Source of the DNA: Hydractinia symbiolongicarpus
Taxonomy: Eukaryota; Cnidaria; Hydrozoa; Anthoathecata; Hydractiniidae
DNA: 64,000 nucleotides
Direction: 5' to 3'
Assembly (NCBI RefSeq): GCF_029227915.1
Contig: NC_079887.1
Location: 372,001 to 436,000 of the forward strand
The notes under the pieces were generated by a model. It searched no databases. It was not told where the DNA came from and worked only from the letters and a program-made list of their open reading frames with translations. The position numbers and the translations under genes were made by a program. Positions 37,237 through 50,500 of this stretch are shown in pieces (the first letter of the stretch is position 1; every line of letters starts with the position of its first letter).

Positions 37237-40200
37237 CCGTATAGTCGAATGTATACAAAGAAAGTACCCAGCGAGTAAACTCATTTCCCGAACGATTTTT
37301 TAAATTTTTTTTTCACCACTAAAACGCATGAGACTTGTAGTTTTCAAAAATGTTTTCATTTTTGATGAGACACTTAATGAAAGAGGTTTAATCGCCGGAA
37401 AACGAAAACCTGCAATTTCCCGTAAATCCCGGGCTTGGCCCGTATTGTCAAATGTATACAAAGAAAGTACCCAGCGAGTAAACTCATTTCCCGAACGATT
37501 TTTTAAATTTTTTTTTCACCACTAAAACGCATGAGACTTGTAGTTTTCAAAAATGTTTTCATTTTTGATGAGACACTTAATGAAAGAGGTTTAATCGCCG
37601 GAAAACAAAAACCTGCGATTTCCCGTAAATCCCGGGCTTGGCCCGTATTGTCAAATGTATACAAAGAAAGTACCCTGTGAGTAAACTCATTTCCAGAACG
37701 ATTTTTTAAATCATTTTTTCACCACTAAAACGCATAAGACTTGTAGTTTTTAAAAATGTTTTCATTTTTGATGAGACGCTGAATAAAAGAAGTTTAATCG
37801 CCGGCAAACGAAAACCCGCGATTTCCCGTAAATCCCGGCTTGGCCCGTATAGTCAAAAGTATACAAAGAAAGTACCCAGGGAGTAAACTCATTTCCCGAA
37901 CGATTTTTTAAATTATTTTTTCACCACTAAAACGCATGAGACTTGTAGTTTTCAAAAATGTTTTCATTTTTGATGAGACGCTGAATAAAAGCAGTTTAAT
38001 CGCCGGCAAACGAAAAACTGCGATTTCCCTAAATCCCGGACTCGGCCCGTATAATCAAAAGTATACAAAGAAAGTACCCAGGGAGTAAACTCATTTCCTG
38101 AACGATTTTTTAAATTATTTTTTCACCACTAAAACGCATGAGACTTGTAGTTTTCAAAAATGTTTTCATTTTTGATGAGACGCTGAATAAAAGCAGTTTA
38201 ATCGCCGGCAAACGAAAAACTGCGATTTCCCTAAATCCCGGACTCGGCCCGTATAATCAAAAGTATACAAAGAAAGTACCCAGGGAGTAAACTCATTTCC
38301 CGAACGATTTTTTAAATTATTTTTTCACCACTAAAACGCATGAGACTTGTAGTTTTCAAAAATGTTTTCATTTTTGATGAGACGCTGAATAAAAGAAGTT
38401 TAATCGCCTGCAAACGAAAACCCGCGATTTCCCGTAAATCCCGGCTTAGCCCGTATAGTCAAAAGTATACAAAGAAAGTACCCAGGGAGTAAACTCATTT
38501 CCCGAACGATTTTTTAAATTATTTTTTCACCACTAAAACGCATGAGACTTGTAGTTTTCAAAAATGTTTTCATTTTTGATGAGACGCTGAATAAAAGAAG
38601 TTTAATCGCCTGCAAACGAAAACCCGCGATTTCCCGTAAATCCCGGCTTAGCCCGTATAGTCAAAAGTATACAAAGAAAGTACCCAGGGAGTAAACTCAT
38701 TTCCCGAACGATTTTTTGAATTATTTTTTCACCACTAAAACGCATGAGACTTGTAGTTTTCAAAAATGTTTTCATTTTTGATGAGACGCTGAATAAAAGA
38801 AGTTTAATCGCCTGCAAACGAAAACCCGCGATTTCCCGTAAATCCCGGCTTAGCCCGTATAGTCAAAAGTATACAAAGAAAGTACCCAGGGAGTAAACTC
38901 ATTTCCCGAACGATTTTTTAAATTATTTTTTCACCACTAAAACGCATGAGACTTGTAGTTTTCAAAAATGTTTTCATTTTTAATGAGACGCTGAATAAAA
39001 GAAGTTTAATCGCCGGCAAACGAAAACCCGCGATTTCCCGTAAATCCCGGGCTTGGCTCGTATAGTCGAATGTATACAAAGAAAGTACCCTGTGAGTAAA
39101 CTCATTTCCAGAACGATTTTTTAAATTATTTTTTCACCACTAAAGCCCATGAGACTTGTAGTTTTTAAAAATGTTTTCATTTTTGATGAGACGCTGAATA
39201 AAAGAAGTTTAATCGCCGGCAAACGAAAACCCGCGATTTCCCGTAAATCCCGGCTTGGCCCGTATAGTCAAAAGTATACAAAGAAAGTACCCAGGGAGTA
39301 AAATCATTTCACGAACGATTTTTTAAATTATTTTTTCACCACAAAAACGCCTGAGACTTGTAGTTTTCAAAAATGATTTCATTTTCGATGAGACGCTGAA
39401 TAAAAGCAGTTTAATCGCCGGCAAACGAAAACCTGCGATTTCCCCAAATCCCGGGCTTGGCCCGTATATTCGAATGTATACAAAGAAAGTACCCTGTGAG
39501 TAAACTCATTTCCAGAACGATTTTTTAAATTATTTTTTCACCACTAAAGCCCATGAGACTTGTAGTTTTTAAAAATGTTTTCATTTTTGATGAGACGCTG
39601 AATAAAAGAAGTTTAATCGCCGGCAAACGAAAACCCGCGATTTCCCGTAAATCCCGGCTTGGCCCGTATAGTCAAAAGTATACAAAGAAAGTACCCAGGG
39701 AGTAAACTCATTTCCTGAACGATTTTTTAAATTATTTTTTCACCACAAAAACGCCTGAGACTTGTAGTTTTCAAAAATGATTTCATTTTCGATGAGACGC
39801 TGAATAAAAGCAGTTTAATCGCCGGCAAACGAAAACCTGCGATTTCCCCAAATCCCGGGCTTGGCCCGTATAGTCGAATGTATACAAAGAAAGTACCCTG
39901 TGAGTAAACTCATTTCCAGAACGATTTTTTAAATCATTTTTTCACCACTAAAACGCATAAGACTTGTAGTTTTTAAAAATGTTTTCATTTTTGATGAGAC
40001 GCTGAATAAAAGAAGTTTAATCGCCGGCAAACGAAAACCCGCGATTTCCCGTAAATCCTGGCTTGGCCCGTATAGTCAAAAGTATACAAAGAAAGTAGAG
40101 TAAACTCATTTCCCGAACGATTTTTTAAATTATTTTTTCACCACTAAAACGCATGAGACTTGTAGTTTTCAAAAATGTTTTCATTTTTGATGAGACGCTG

Positions 40201-43200
40201 AATAAAAGCAGTTTAATCGCCGGCAAACGAAAAACTGCGATTTCCCTAAATCCCGGACTCGGCCCGTATAATCAAAAGTATACAAAGAAAGTACCCAGGG
40301 AGTAAACTCATTTCCCGAACGATTTTTTAAATTATTTTTTCACCACTAAAACGCATAAGACTTGTAGTTTTTAAAAATGTTTTGATTTTTGATGAGACGC
40401 TGAATAAAAGAAGTTTAATCGCCGGCAAACGAAAACCCGCGATTTCCCGTAAATCCCGGCTTGGCCCGTATAGTCAAAAGTATACAAAGAAAGTACCCAG
40501 GGAGTAAACGCATTTCCCGAACGATTTTTTAAATTATTTTTTCACCACTAAAACGCATGACACTTGTAGTTTTCAAAAATGTTTTCATTTTTGGTGAGAC
40601 GCTGAATAAAAGCAGTTTAATCGCCGGCAAAGGAAAAACTGCGATTTCCCTAAATCCCAGACTCGGCCCGTATAGTCAAAAGTATACAAAGAAAGTACCC
40701 AGGGAGTAAACTCATTTCCAGAACGATTTTTTATATTATTTTTTCACCACTAAACGCATGAGACTTGTAGTTTTCAAAAATATTTTCATATTTGATGGGA
40801 CGCTGAATAAAAGCAGTTTAATCGCCGGCAAACGAAAACCCGCGATTTCCCTTAAATCCCGGGCTTGGCACGTATAGTCGAATGTATACAAAGAAAGTAC
40901 CCTGTGAGTAAACTCATTTCCAGAAGGATTTTTTAAATTATTTTTTCACCACTAAAACTCAAAAGACTTGTAGTTTTTAAAAATGTTTTCATTTTTGATG
41001 AGACGCTCAATAAAAGAAGTTTTATCGCCGGCAAACGAAAACCCTCGATTTCCCGTAAATCCCGGCTTGGCCCGTATAGTCAAAAGTATACAAAGAAAGT
41101 AACCAGGGAGTAAACTCATTTCCCGAACGATTTTTTAAATTATTTTTTCACCACTAAAACGCATGAGACTTTTAGTTTTCAAAAATATTTTCATTTTTGA
41201 TGAGACGCTGAATAAAAGCAGTTTAATCGCCGCCAAACGAAAAACTGCGATTTCCCTAAATCCCGGACTCGGCCCGTATAGTCAAAAGTATACAAAGAAA
41301 GTACCCAGGGAGTAATCTCATTTCCAGAACAATTTTTTAAATTATTTTTTCACCACTAAACGCATGAGACTTGTAGTTTTCAAAAAAAATTTCATATTTG
41401 ATGGGACGCTGAATAAAAGAAGTTTAATCGCCGGCAAACGAAAACCCGCGATTTCCCGTAAATCCCGGCTTGGCCCGTATAGTCAAAAGTATACAAAGAA
41501 AGTACCCAGGGAGTAAACTCATTTCCCGAACGATTTTTTAAATTATTTTTTCACCACAAAAACGCCTGAGACTTGTAGTTTTCAAAAATGATTTCATTTT
41601 CGATGAGACGCTGAATAAAAGCAGTTTAATCGCCGGCAAACGAAAACCTGCGATTTCCCCAAATCCCGGGCTTGGCCCGTATAGTCGAATGTATACAAAG
41701 AAAGTACCCTGTGAGTAAACTCATTTCCAGAACGATTTTTTAAATCATTTTTTCACCACTAAAACGCATAAGACTTGTAGTTTTTAAAAATGTTTTCATT
41801 TTTGATGAGACGCTGAATAAAAGAAGTTTAATCGCCGGCAAACGAAAACCCGCGATTTCCCGTAAATCCTGGCTTGGCCCGTATAGTCAAAAGTATACAA
41901 AGAAAGTAGAGTAAACTCATTTCCCGAACGATTTTTTAAATTATTTTTTCACCACTAAAACGCATGAGACTTGTAGTTTTCAAAAATGTTTTCATTTTTG
42001 ATGAGACGCTGAATAAAAGCAGTTTAATCGCCGGCAAACGAAAAACTGCGATTTCCCTAAATCCCGGACTCGGCCCGTATAATCAAAAGTATACAAAGAA
42101 AGTACCCAGGGAGTAAACTCATTTCCCGAACGATTTTTTAAATTATTTTTTCACCACTAAAACGCATAAGACTTGTAGTTTTTAAAAATGTTTTGATTTT
42201 TGATGAGACGCTGAATAAAAGAAGTTTAATCGCCGGCAAACGAAAACCCGAGATTTCCCGTAAATCCCGGCTTGGCCCGTATAGTCAAAAGTATACAAAG
42301 AAAGTACCCAGGGAGTAAACGCATTTCCCGAACGATTTTTTAAATTATTTTTTCACCACTAAAACGCATGACACTTGTAGTTTTCAAAAATGTTTTCATT
42401 TTTGGTGAGACGCTGAATAAAAGCAGTTTAATCGCCGGCAAAGGAAAAACTGCGATTTCCCTAAATCCCAGACTCGGCCCGTATAGTCAAAAGTATACAA
42501 AGAAAGTACCCAGGGAGTAAACTCATTTCCAGAACGATTTTTTATATTATTTTTTCACCACTAAACGCATGAGACTTGTAGTTTTCAAAAATATTTTCAT
42601 ATTTGATGGGACGCTGAATAAAAGCAGTTTAATCGCCGGCAAACGAAAACCCGCGATTTCCCTTAAATCCCGGGCTTGGCACGTATAGTCGAATGTATAC
42701 AAAGAAAGTACCCTGTGAGTAAACTCATTTCCAGAAGGATTTTTTAAATTATTTTTTCACCACTAAAACTCAAAAGACTTGTAGTTTTTAAAAATGTTTT
42801 CATTTTTGATGAGACGCTCAATAAAAGAAGTTTTATCGCCGGCAAACGAAAACCCTCGATTTCCCGTAAATCCCGGCTTGGCCCGTATAGTCAAAAGTAT
42901 ACAAAGAAAGTAACCAGGGAGTAAACTCATTTCCCGAACGATTTTTTAAATTATTTTTTCACCACTAAAACGCATGAGACTTTTAGTTTTCAAAAATATT
43001 TTCATTTTTGATGAGACGCTGAATAAAAGCAGTTTAATCGCCGCCAAACGAAAAACTGCGATTTCCCTAAATCCCGGACTCGGCCCGTATAGTCAAAAGT
43101 ATACAAAGAAAGTACCCAGGGAGTAATCTCATTTCCAGAACAATTTTTTAAATTATTTTTTCACCACTAAACGCATGAGACTTGTAGTTTTCAAAAAAAA

Positions 43201-43489
43201 TTTCATATTTGATGGGACGCTGAATAAAAGAAGTTTAATCGCCGGCAAACGAAAATCCGCGATTTCCCGTAAATCCCAGACTCTGCCCGTATAGTCAAAA
43301 GTATACAATGAAAGTATCCAGGGAGTAAACTCATTTCTCGAACGATTTTTTAAATTATTCTTTCACCACTAAAACGCATGAGACTTGTAGTTTTCAAAAA
43401 TGTTTTCATTTTTGATGAGACGCTTAATGAAAGAGGTTTAATCGCCGGCAAACGAAATCCCGCGTTTTCCCGTAAATCCGGCGCTTGGC
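37237..43489. repeat. Zone C unit C3 (31 monomers, 6253 bp)
   Basis: Its first part repeats C2 at an offset of 4847 bp, including gattttttgaatt at about 38714. It lacks about three monomers that C2 has before its agtagag monomer (2857 bp from unit start to agtagag here, 3464 bp in C2). It gains length from an internal 1811-bp duplication, so it has two agtagag monomers (40094 and 41905) and two R segments. Confidence 0.85.
39664..43285. repeat. 9-monomer tandem duplication within C3 (2 x about 1811 bp)
   Basis: Units 39664-41474 and about 41475-43285 repeat cgcctgag with atgatttcattttcg (39752 and 41563), the agtagag deletion (40094 and 41905), an added gtataatc monomer, and the R segment. 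The first R segment is cut short near 41410. There ttttcatatttgatggg-type sequence after caaaaaaaatttcat joins an ordinary gaagtttaatcgccggc end. The second R segment (42075-43489) is complete at 1415 bp. Confidence 0.82.
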
Positions 43490-46400
43490 CCGTATAGTCG
43501 AATGTATACAAAGAAAGTACCCAGCGAGTAAACTCATTTCCCGAACGATTTTTTAAATTTTTTTTTCACCACTAAAACGCATGAGACTTGTAGTTTTCAA
43601 AAATGTTTTCATTTTTGATGAGACACTTAATGAAAGAGGTTTAATCGCCGGAAAACGAAAACCTGCAATTTCCCGTAAATTCCGGGCTTGGCCCGTATTG
43701 TCAAATGTATACAAAGAAAGTACCCAGCGAGTAAACTCATTTCCCGAACGATTTTTTAAATTTTTTTTTCACCACTAAAACGCATGAGACTTGTAGTTTT
43801 CAAAAATGTTTTCATTTTTGATGAGACACTTAATGAAAGAGGTTTAATCGCCGGAAAACGAAAACCTGCGATTTCCCGTAAATCCCGGGCTTGGCCCGTA
43901 TTGTCAAATGTATACAAAGAAAGTACCCTGTGAGTAAACTCATTTCCCGAACGATTTTTTAAATTATTTTTTCACCACTAAAACGCATGAGACTTGTAGT
44001 TTTCAAAAATGTTTTCATTTTTGATGAGACGCTGAATAAAAGAAGTTTAATCGCCGGCAAACGAAAACCCGCGATTTCCCGTAAATCCCGGCTTGGCCCG
44101 TATAGTCAAAAGTATACAAAGAAAGTACCCAGGGAGTAAACTCATTTCCCGAACGATTTTTTAAATTATTTTTTCACCACTAAAACGCATGAGACTTGTA
44201 GTTTTCAAAAATGTTTTCATTTTTGATGAGACGCTGAATAAAAGCAGTTTAATCGCCGGCAAACGAAAAACTGCGATTTCCCTAAATCCCGGACTCGGCC
44301 CGTATAATCAAAAGTATACAAAGAAAGTACCCAGGGAGTAAACTCATTTCCTGAACGATTTTTTAAATTATTTTTTCACCACTAAAACGCATGAGACTTG
44401 TAGTTTTCAAAAGTGTTTTCATTTTTGATGAGACGCTGAATAAAAGCAGTTTAATCGCCGGCAAACGAAAAACTGCGATTTCCCTAAATCCCGGACTCGG
44501 CCCGTATAATCAAAAGTATACAAAGAAAGTACCCAGGGAGTAAACTCATTTCCCGAACGATTTTTTAAATTATTTTTTCACCACTAAAACGCATGAGACT
44601 TGTAGTTTTCAAAAATGTTTTCATTTTTGATGAGACGCTGAATAAAAGAAGTTTAATCGCCTGCAAACGAAAACCCGCGATTTCCCGTAAATCCCGGCTT
44701 AGCCCGTATAGTCAAAAGTATACAAAGAAAGTACCCAGGGAGTAAACTCATTTCCCGAACGATTTTTTAAATTATTTTTTCACCACTAAAACGCATGAGA
44801 CTTGTAGTTTTCAAAAATGTTTTCATTTTTGATGAGACGCTGAATAAAAGAAGTTTAATCGCCTGCAAACGAAAACCCGCGATTTCCCGTAAATCCCGGC
44901 TTAGCCCGTATAGTCAAAAGTATACAAAGAAAGTACCCAGGGAGTAAACTCATTTCCCGAACGATTTTTTAAATTATTTTTTCACCACTAAAACGCATGA
45001 GACTTGTAGTTTTCAAAAATGTTTTCATTTTTGATGAGACGCTGAATAAAAGAAGTTTAATCGCCTGCAAACGAAAACCCGCGATTTCCCGTAAATCCCG
45101 GCTTAGCCCGTATAGTCAAAAGTATACAAAGAAAGTACCCAGGGAGTAAACTCATTTCCCGAACGATTTTTTAAATTATTTTTTCACCACTAAAACGCAT
45201 GAGACTTGTAGTTTTCAAAAATGTTTTCATTTTTAATGAGACGCTGAATAAAAGAAGTTTAATCGCCGGCAAACGAAAACCCGCGATTTCCCGTAAATTC
45301 CGGGCTTGGCTCGTATAGTCGAATGTATACAAAGAAAGTACCCTGTGAGTAAACTCATTTCCAGAACGATTTTTTAAATTATTTTTTCACCACTAAAGCC
45401 CATGAGACTTGTAGTTTTTAAAATGTTTTCATTTTTGATGAGACGCTGAATAAAAGAAGTTTAATCGCCGGCAAACGAAAACCCGCGATTTCCCGTAAAT
45501 CCTGGCTTGGCCCGTATAGTCAAAAGTATACAAAGAAAGTACCCAGGGAGTAAACTCATTTCCCGAACGATTTTTTAAATTATTTTTTCACCACAAAAAC
45601 GCCTGAGACTTGTAGTTTTCAAAAATGATTTCATTTTCGATGAGACGCTGAATAAAAGCAGTTTAATCGCCGGCAAACGAAAACCTGCGATTTCCCCAAA
45701 TCCCGGGCTTGGCCCGTATAGTCGAATGTATACAAAGAAAGTACCCTGTGAGTAAACTCATTTCCAGAACGATTTTTTAAATCATTTTTTCACCACTAAA
45801 ACGCATAAGACTTGTAGTTTTTAAAAATGTTTTCATTTTTGATGAGACGCTGAATAAAAGAAGTTTAATCGCCTGCAAACGAAAACCCGCGATTTCCCGT
45901 AAATCCTGGCTTGGCCCGTATAGTCAAAAGTATACAAAGAAAGTAGAGTAAACTCATTTCCCGAACGATTTTTTAAATTATTTTTTCACCACTAAAACGC
46001 ATGAGACTTGTAGTTTTCAAAAATGTTTTCATTTTTGATGAGACGCTGAATAAAAGCAGTTTAATCGCCGGCAAACGAAAAACTGCGATTTCCCTAAATC
46101 CCGGACTCGGCCCGTATAATCAAAAGTATACAAAGAAAGTACCCAGGGAGTAAACTCATTTCCCGAACGATTTTTTAAATTATTTTTTCACCACTAAACG
46201 CATGAGACTTGTAGTTTTCAAAAAAAATTTCATATTTGATGGGACGCTGAATAAAAGAAGTTTAATCGCCGGCAAACGAAAATCCGCGATTTCCCGTAAA
46301 TCCCAGACTCTGCCCGTATAGTCAAAAGTATACAATGACAGTATCCAGGGAGTAAACTCATTTCTCAAACGATTTTTTAAATTATTCTTTCACCACTAAA

Positions 46401-46516
46401 ACGCATGAGACTTGTAGTTTTCAAAAATGTTTTCATTTTTGATGAGACGCTTAATGAAAGAGGTTTAATCGCCGGCAAACGAAATCCCGCGTTTTCCCGT
46501 AAATCCGGCGCTTGGC
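43490..46516. repeat. Zone C unit C4 (15 monomers, 3027 bp)
   Basis: The shortest of the series. It keeps the cassette, the two gtataatc monomers, three cttagcccg monomers, the ggcttggctcg / aaagcccatgag / cgcctgag set and agtagag (45942). Only the last two monomers of the R segment remain (46112-46516). After the cassette, the aaatcatttttt plus cataag monomer of C1 to C3 is replaced by an ordinary cccgaacg plus catgag form, which the copy at 46517 shares. New here are aaattccgggc (about 45295) and a 1-bp loss giving gtttttaaaatg. Confidence 0.85.
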
Positions 46517-47528
46517 CCGTATAGTCGAATGTATACAAAGAAAGTACCCAGCGAGTAAACTCATTTCCCGAACGATTTTTTAAATTTTTTTTTCACCACT
46601 AAAACGCATGAGACTTGTAGTTTTCAAAAATGTTTTCATTTTTGATGAGACACTTAATGAAAGAGGTTTAATCGCCGGAAAACGAAAACCTGCAATTTCC
46701 CGTAAATCCCAGGCTTGGCCCGTATTGTCAAATGTATACAAAGAAAGTACCCAGCGAGTAAACTCATTTCCCGAACGATTTTTTAAATTTTTTTTTCACC
46801 ACTAAAACGCATGAGACTTGTAGTTTTCAAAAATGTTTTCATTTTTGATGAGACACTTAATGAAAGAGGTTTAATCGCCGGAAAACGAAAACCTGCGATT
46901 TCCCGTAAATCCCGGGCTTGGCCCGTATTGTCAAATGTATACAAAGAAAGTACCCTGTGAGTAAACTCATTTCCCGAACGATTTTTTAAATTATTTTTTC
47001 ACCACTAAAACGCATGAGACTTGTAGTTTTCAAAAATGTTTTCATTTTTGATGAGACGCTGAATAAAAGAAGTTTAATCGCCGGCAAACGAAAACCCGCG
47101 ATTTCCCGTAAATCCTGGCTTGGCCCGTATAGTCAAAAGTATACAAAGAAAGTACCCAGGGAGTAAACTCATTTCCCGAACGATTTTTTAAATTATTTTT
47201 TCACCACTAAAACGCATGAGACTTGTAGTTTTCAAAAATGTTTTCATTTTTGATGAGACGCTGAATAAAAGCAGTTTAATCGCCGGCAAACGAAAAACTG
47301 CGATTTATCTAAATCCCGGACTCGGCCCGTATAATCAAAAGTATACAAAGAAAGTACCCAGGGAGTAAACTCATTTCCTGAACGATTTTTTAAATTATTT
47401 TTTCACCACTAAAACGCATGAGACTTGTAGTTTTCAAAAATGTTTTCATTTTTGATGAGACGCTGAATAAAAGCAGTTTAATCGCCGGCAAACGAAAAAC
47501 TGCGATTTCCCTAAATCCCGGACTCGGC
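46517..47528. repeat. Last marker cassette and remnant unit (5 monomers, 1012 bp)
   Basis: This is the fifth and last occurrence of the gacacttaatgaaagagg cassette, here with aaatcccaggc. It repeats C4 at 3027 bp, including the replaced monomer after the cassette, so it was copied from C4 or its parent. No R segment follows, and the cassette is not seen again downstream. It marks the switch from zone C to zone D. Confidence 0.82.
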
Positions 47529-50500
47529 CCGTATAATCAAAAGTATACAAAGAAAGTACCCAGGGAGTAAACTCATTTCCCGAACGATTTTTTAAATTAT
47601 TTTTTCACCACTAAAACGCATGAGACTTGTAGTTTTCAAAAATGTTTTCATTTTTGATGAGACGCTGAATAAAAGAAGTTTAATCGCCTGCAAACGAAAA
47701 CCCGCGATTTCCCGTAAATCCCGGCTTAGCCCGTATAGTCAAAAGTATACAAAGAAAGTACCCAGGGAGTAAACTCATTTCCCGAACGATTTTTTAAATT
47801 ATTTTTTCACCACTAAAACGCATGAGACTTGTAGTTTTCAAAAATGTTTTCATTTTTGATGAGACGCTGAATAAAAGAAGTTTAATCGCCTGCAAACGAA
47901 AACCCGCGATTTCCCGTAAATCCCGGCTTAGCCCGTATAGTCAAAAGTATACAAAGAAAGTACCCAGGGAGTAAACTCATTTCCCGAACGATTTTTTAAA
48001 TTATTTTTTCACCACTAAAACGCATGAGACTTGTAGTTTTCAAAAATGTTTTCATTTTTGATGAGACGCTGAATAAAAGAAGTTTAATCGCCTGCAAACG
48101 AAAACCCGCGATTTCCCGTAAATCCCGGCTTAGCCCGTATAGTCAAAAGTATACAAAGAAAGTACCCAGGGAGTAAACTCATTTCCCGAACGATTTTTTA
48201 AATTATTTTTTCACCACTAAAACGCATGAGACTTGTAGTTTTCAAAAATGTTTTCATTTTTAATGAGACGCTGAATAAAAGAAGTTTAATCGCCGGCAAA
48301 CGAAAACCCGCGATTTCCCGTAAATTCCGGGCTTGGCTCGTATAGTCGAATGTATACAAAGAAAGTACCCTGTGAGTAAACTCATTTCCAGAACGATTTT
48401 TTAAATTATTTTTTCACCACTAAAGCCCATGAGACTTGTAGTTTTTAAAATGTTTTCATTTTTGATGAGACGCTGAATAAAAGAAGTTTAATCGCCGGCA
48501 AACGAAAACCCGCGATTTCCCGTAAATCCCGGCTTGGCCCGTATAGTTAAAAGTATACAAAGAAAGTACCCAGGGAGTAAACTCATTTCCCGAACGATTT
48601 TTTAAATTATTTTTTCACCACAAAAACGCCTGAGACTTGTAGTTTTCAAAAATGATTTCATTTTCGATGAGACGCTGAATAAAAGCAGTTTAATCGCCGG
48701 CAAACGAAAACCTGCGATTTCCCCAAATCCCGGGCTTGGCCCGTATAGTCGAATGTATACAAAGAAAGTACCCTGTGAGTAAACTCATTTCCAGAACGAT
48801 TTTTTAAATCATTTTTTCACCACTAAAACGCATAAGACTTGTAGTTTTTAAAAATGTTTTCATTTTTGATGAGACGCTGAATAAAAGAAGTTTAATCGCC
48901 TGCAAACGAAAACCCGCGATTTCCCGTAAATCCTGGCTTGGCCCGTATAGTCAAAAGTATACAAAGAAAGTAGAGTAAACTCATTTCCCGAACGATTTTT
49001 TAAATTATTTTTTCACCACTAAAACGCATGAGACTTGTAGTTTTCAAAAATGTTTTCATTTTTGATGAGACGCTGAATAAAAGAAGTTTAATCGCCGGAA
49101 AACGAAAAACTGCGATTTCCCTAAATCCCGGACTCGGCCCGTATAATCAAAAGTATACAAAGAAAGTACCCAGGGAGTAAACTCATTTCCCGAACGATTT
49201 TTTAAATTATTTTTTCACCACTAAAACGCATGAGACTTGTAGTTTTCAAAAATGTTTTCATTTTTGATGAGACGCTGAATAAAAGAAGTTTAATCGCCTG
49301 CAAACGAAAACCCGGGATTTCCCGTAAATCCCGGCTTAGCCCGTATAGTCAAAAGTATACAAAGAAAGTACCCAGGGAGTAAACTCATTTCCCGAACGAT
49401 TTTTTAAATTATTTTTTCACCACTAAAACGCATGAGACTTGTAGTTTTCAAAAATGTTTTCATTTTTGATGAGACGCTGAATAAAAGAAGTTTAATCGCC
49501 TGCAAACGAAAACCCGCGATTTCCCGTAAATCCCGGCTTAGCCCGTATAGTCAAAAGTATACAAAGAAAGTACCCAGGGAGTAAACTCATTTCCCGAACG
49601 ATTTTTTAAATTATTTTTTCACCACTAAAACGCATGAGACTTGTAGTTTTCAAAAATGTTTTCATTTTTGATGAGACGCTGAATAAAAGCAGTTTAATCG
49701 CCGGCAAACGAAAAACTGCGATTTCCCTAAATCCCGGACTCGGCCCGTATAATCAAAAGTATACAAAGAAAGTACCCAGGGAGTAAACTCATTTCCCGAA
49801 CGATTTTTTAAATTATTTTTTCACCACTAAAACGCATGAGACTTGTAGTTTTCAAAAATGTTTTCATTTTTGATGAGACGCTGAATAAAAGAAGTTTAAT
49901 CGCCTGCAAACGAAAACCCGCGATTTCCCGTAAATCCCGGCTTAGCCCGTATAGTCAAAAGTATACAAAGAAAGTACCCAGGGAGTAAACTCATTTCCCG
50001 AACGATTTTTTAAATTATTTTTTCACCACTAAAACGCATGAGACTTGTAGTTTTCAAAAATGTTTTCATTTTTGATGAGACGCTGAATAAAAGAAGTTTA
50101 ATCGCCTGCAAACGAAAACCCGCGATTTCCCGTAAATCCCGGCTTAGCCCGTATAGTCAAAAGTATACAAAGAAAGTACCCAGGGAGTAAACTCATTTCC
50201 CGAACGATTTTTTAAATTATTTTTTCACCACTAAAACGCATGAGACTTGTAGTTTTCAAAAATGTTTTCATTTTTGATGAGACGCTGAATAAAAGAAGTT
50301 TAATCGCCTGCAAACGAAAACCCGCGATTTCCCGTAAATCCCGGCTTAGCCCGTATAGTCAAAAGTATACAAAGAAAGTACCCAGGGAGTAAACTCATTT
50401 CCCGAACGATTTTTTAAATTATTTTTTCACCACTAAAACGCATGAGACTTGTAGTTTTCAAAAATGTTTTCATTTTTAATGAGACGCTGAATAAAAGAAG

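Larger units (their letters stand above)
27343..46516. repeat. Zone C: higher-order units of 18, 24, 31 and 15 monomers
   Basis: About 95 monomers are organised by a two-monomer marker cassette and a 7-monomer R segment that precedes it. Distances between cassette starts are 3632, 4847, 6253 and 3027 bp, all close to whole multiples of 201.8 bp. Over matched stretches the units look at least 99% alike by eye. For example, 32390 onward against 37237 onward shows only scattered single-base differences such as t at 34351 against a at 39198. Unit lengths differ because blocks of 3, 5, 6 or 9 monomers were gained or lost. Confidence 0.88.
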
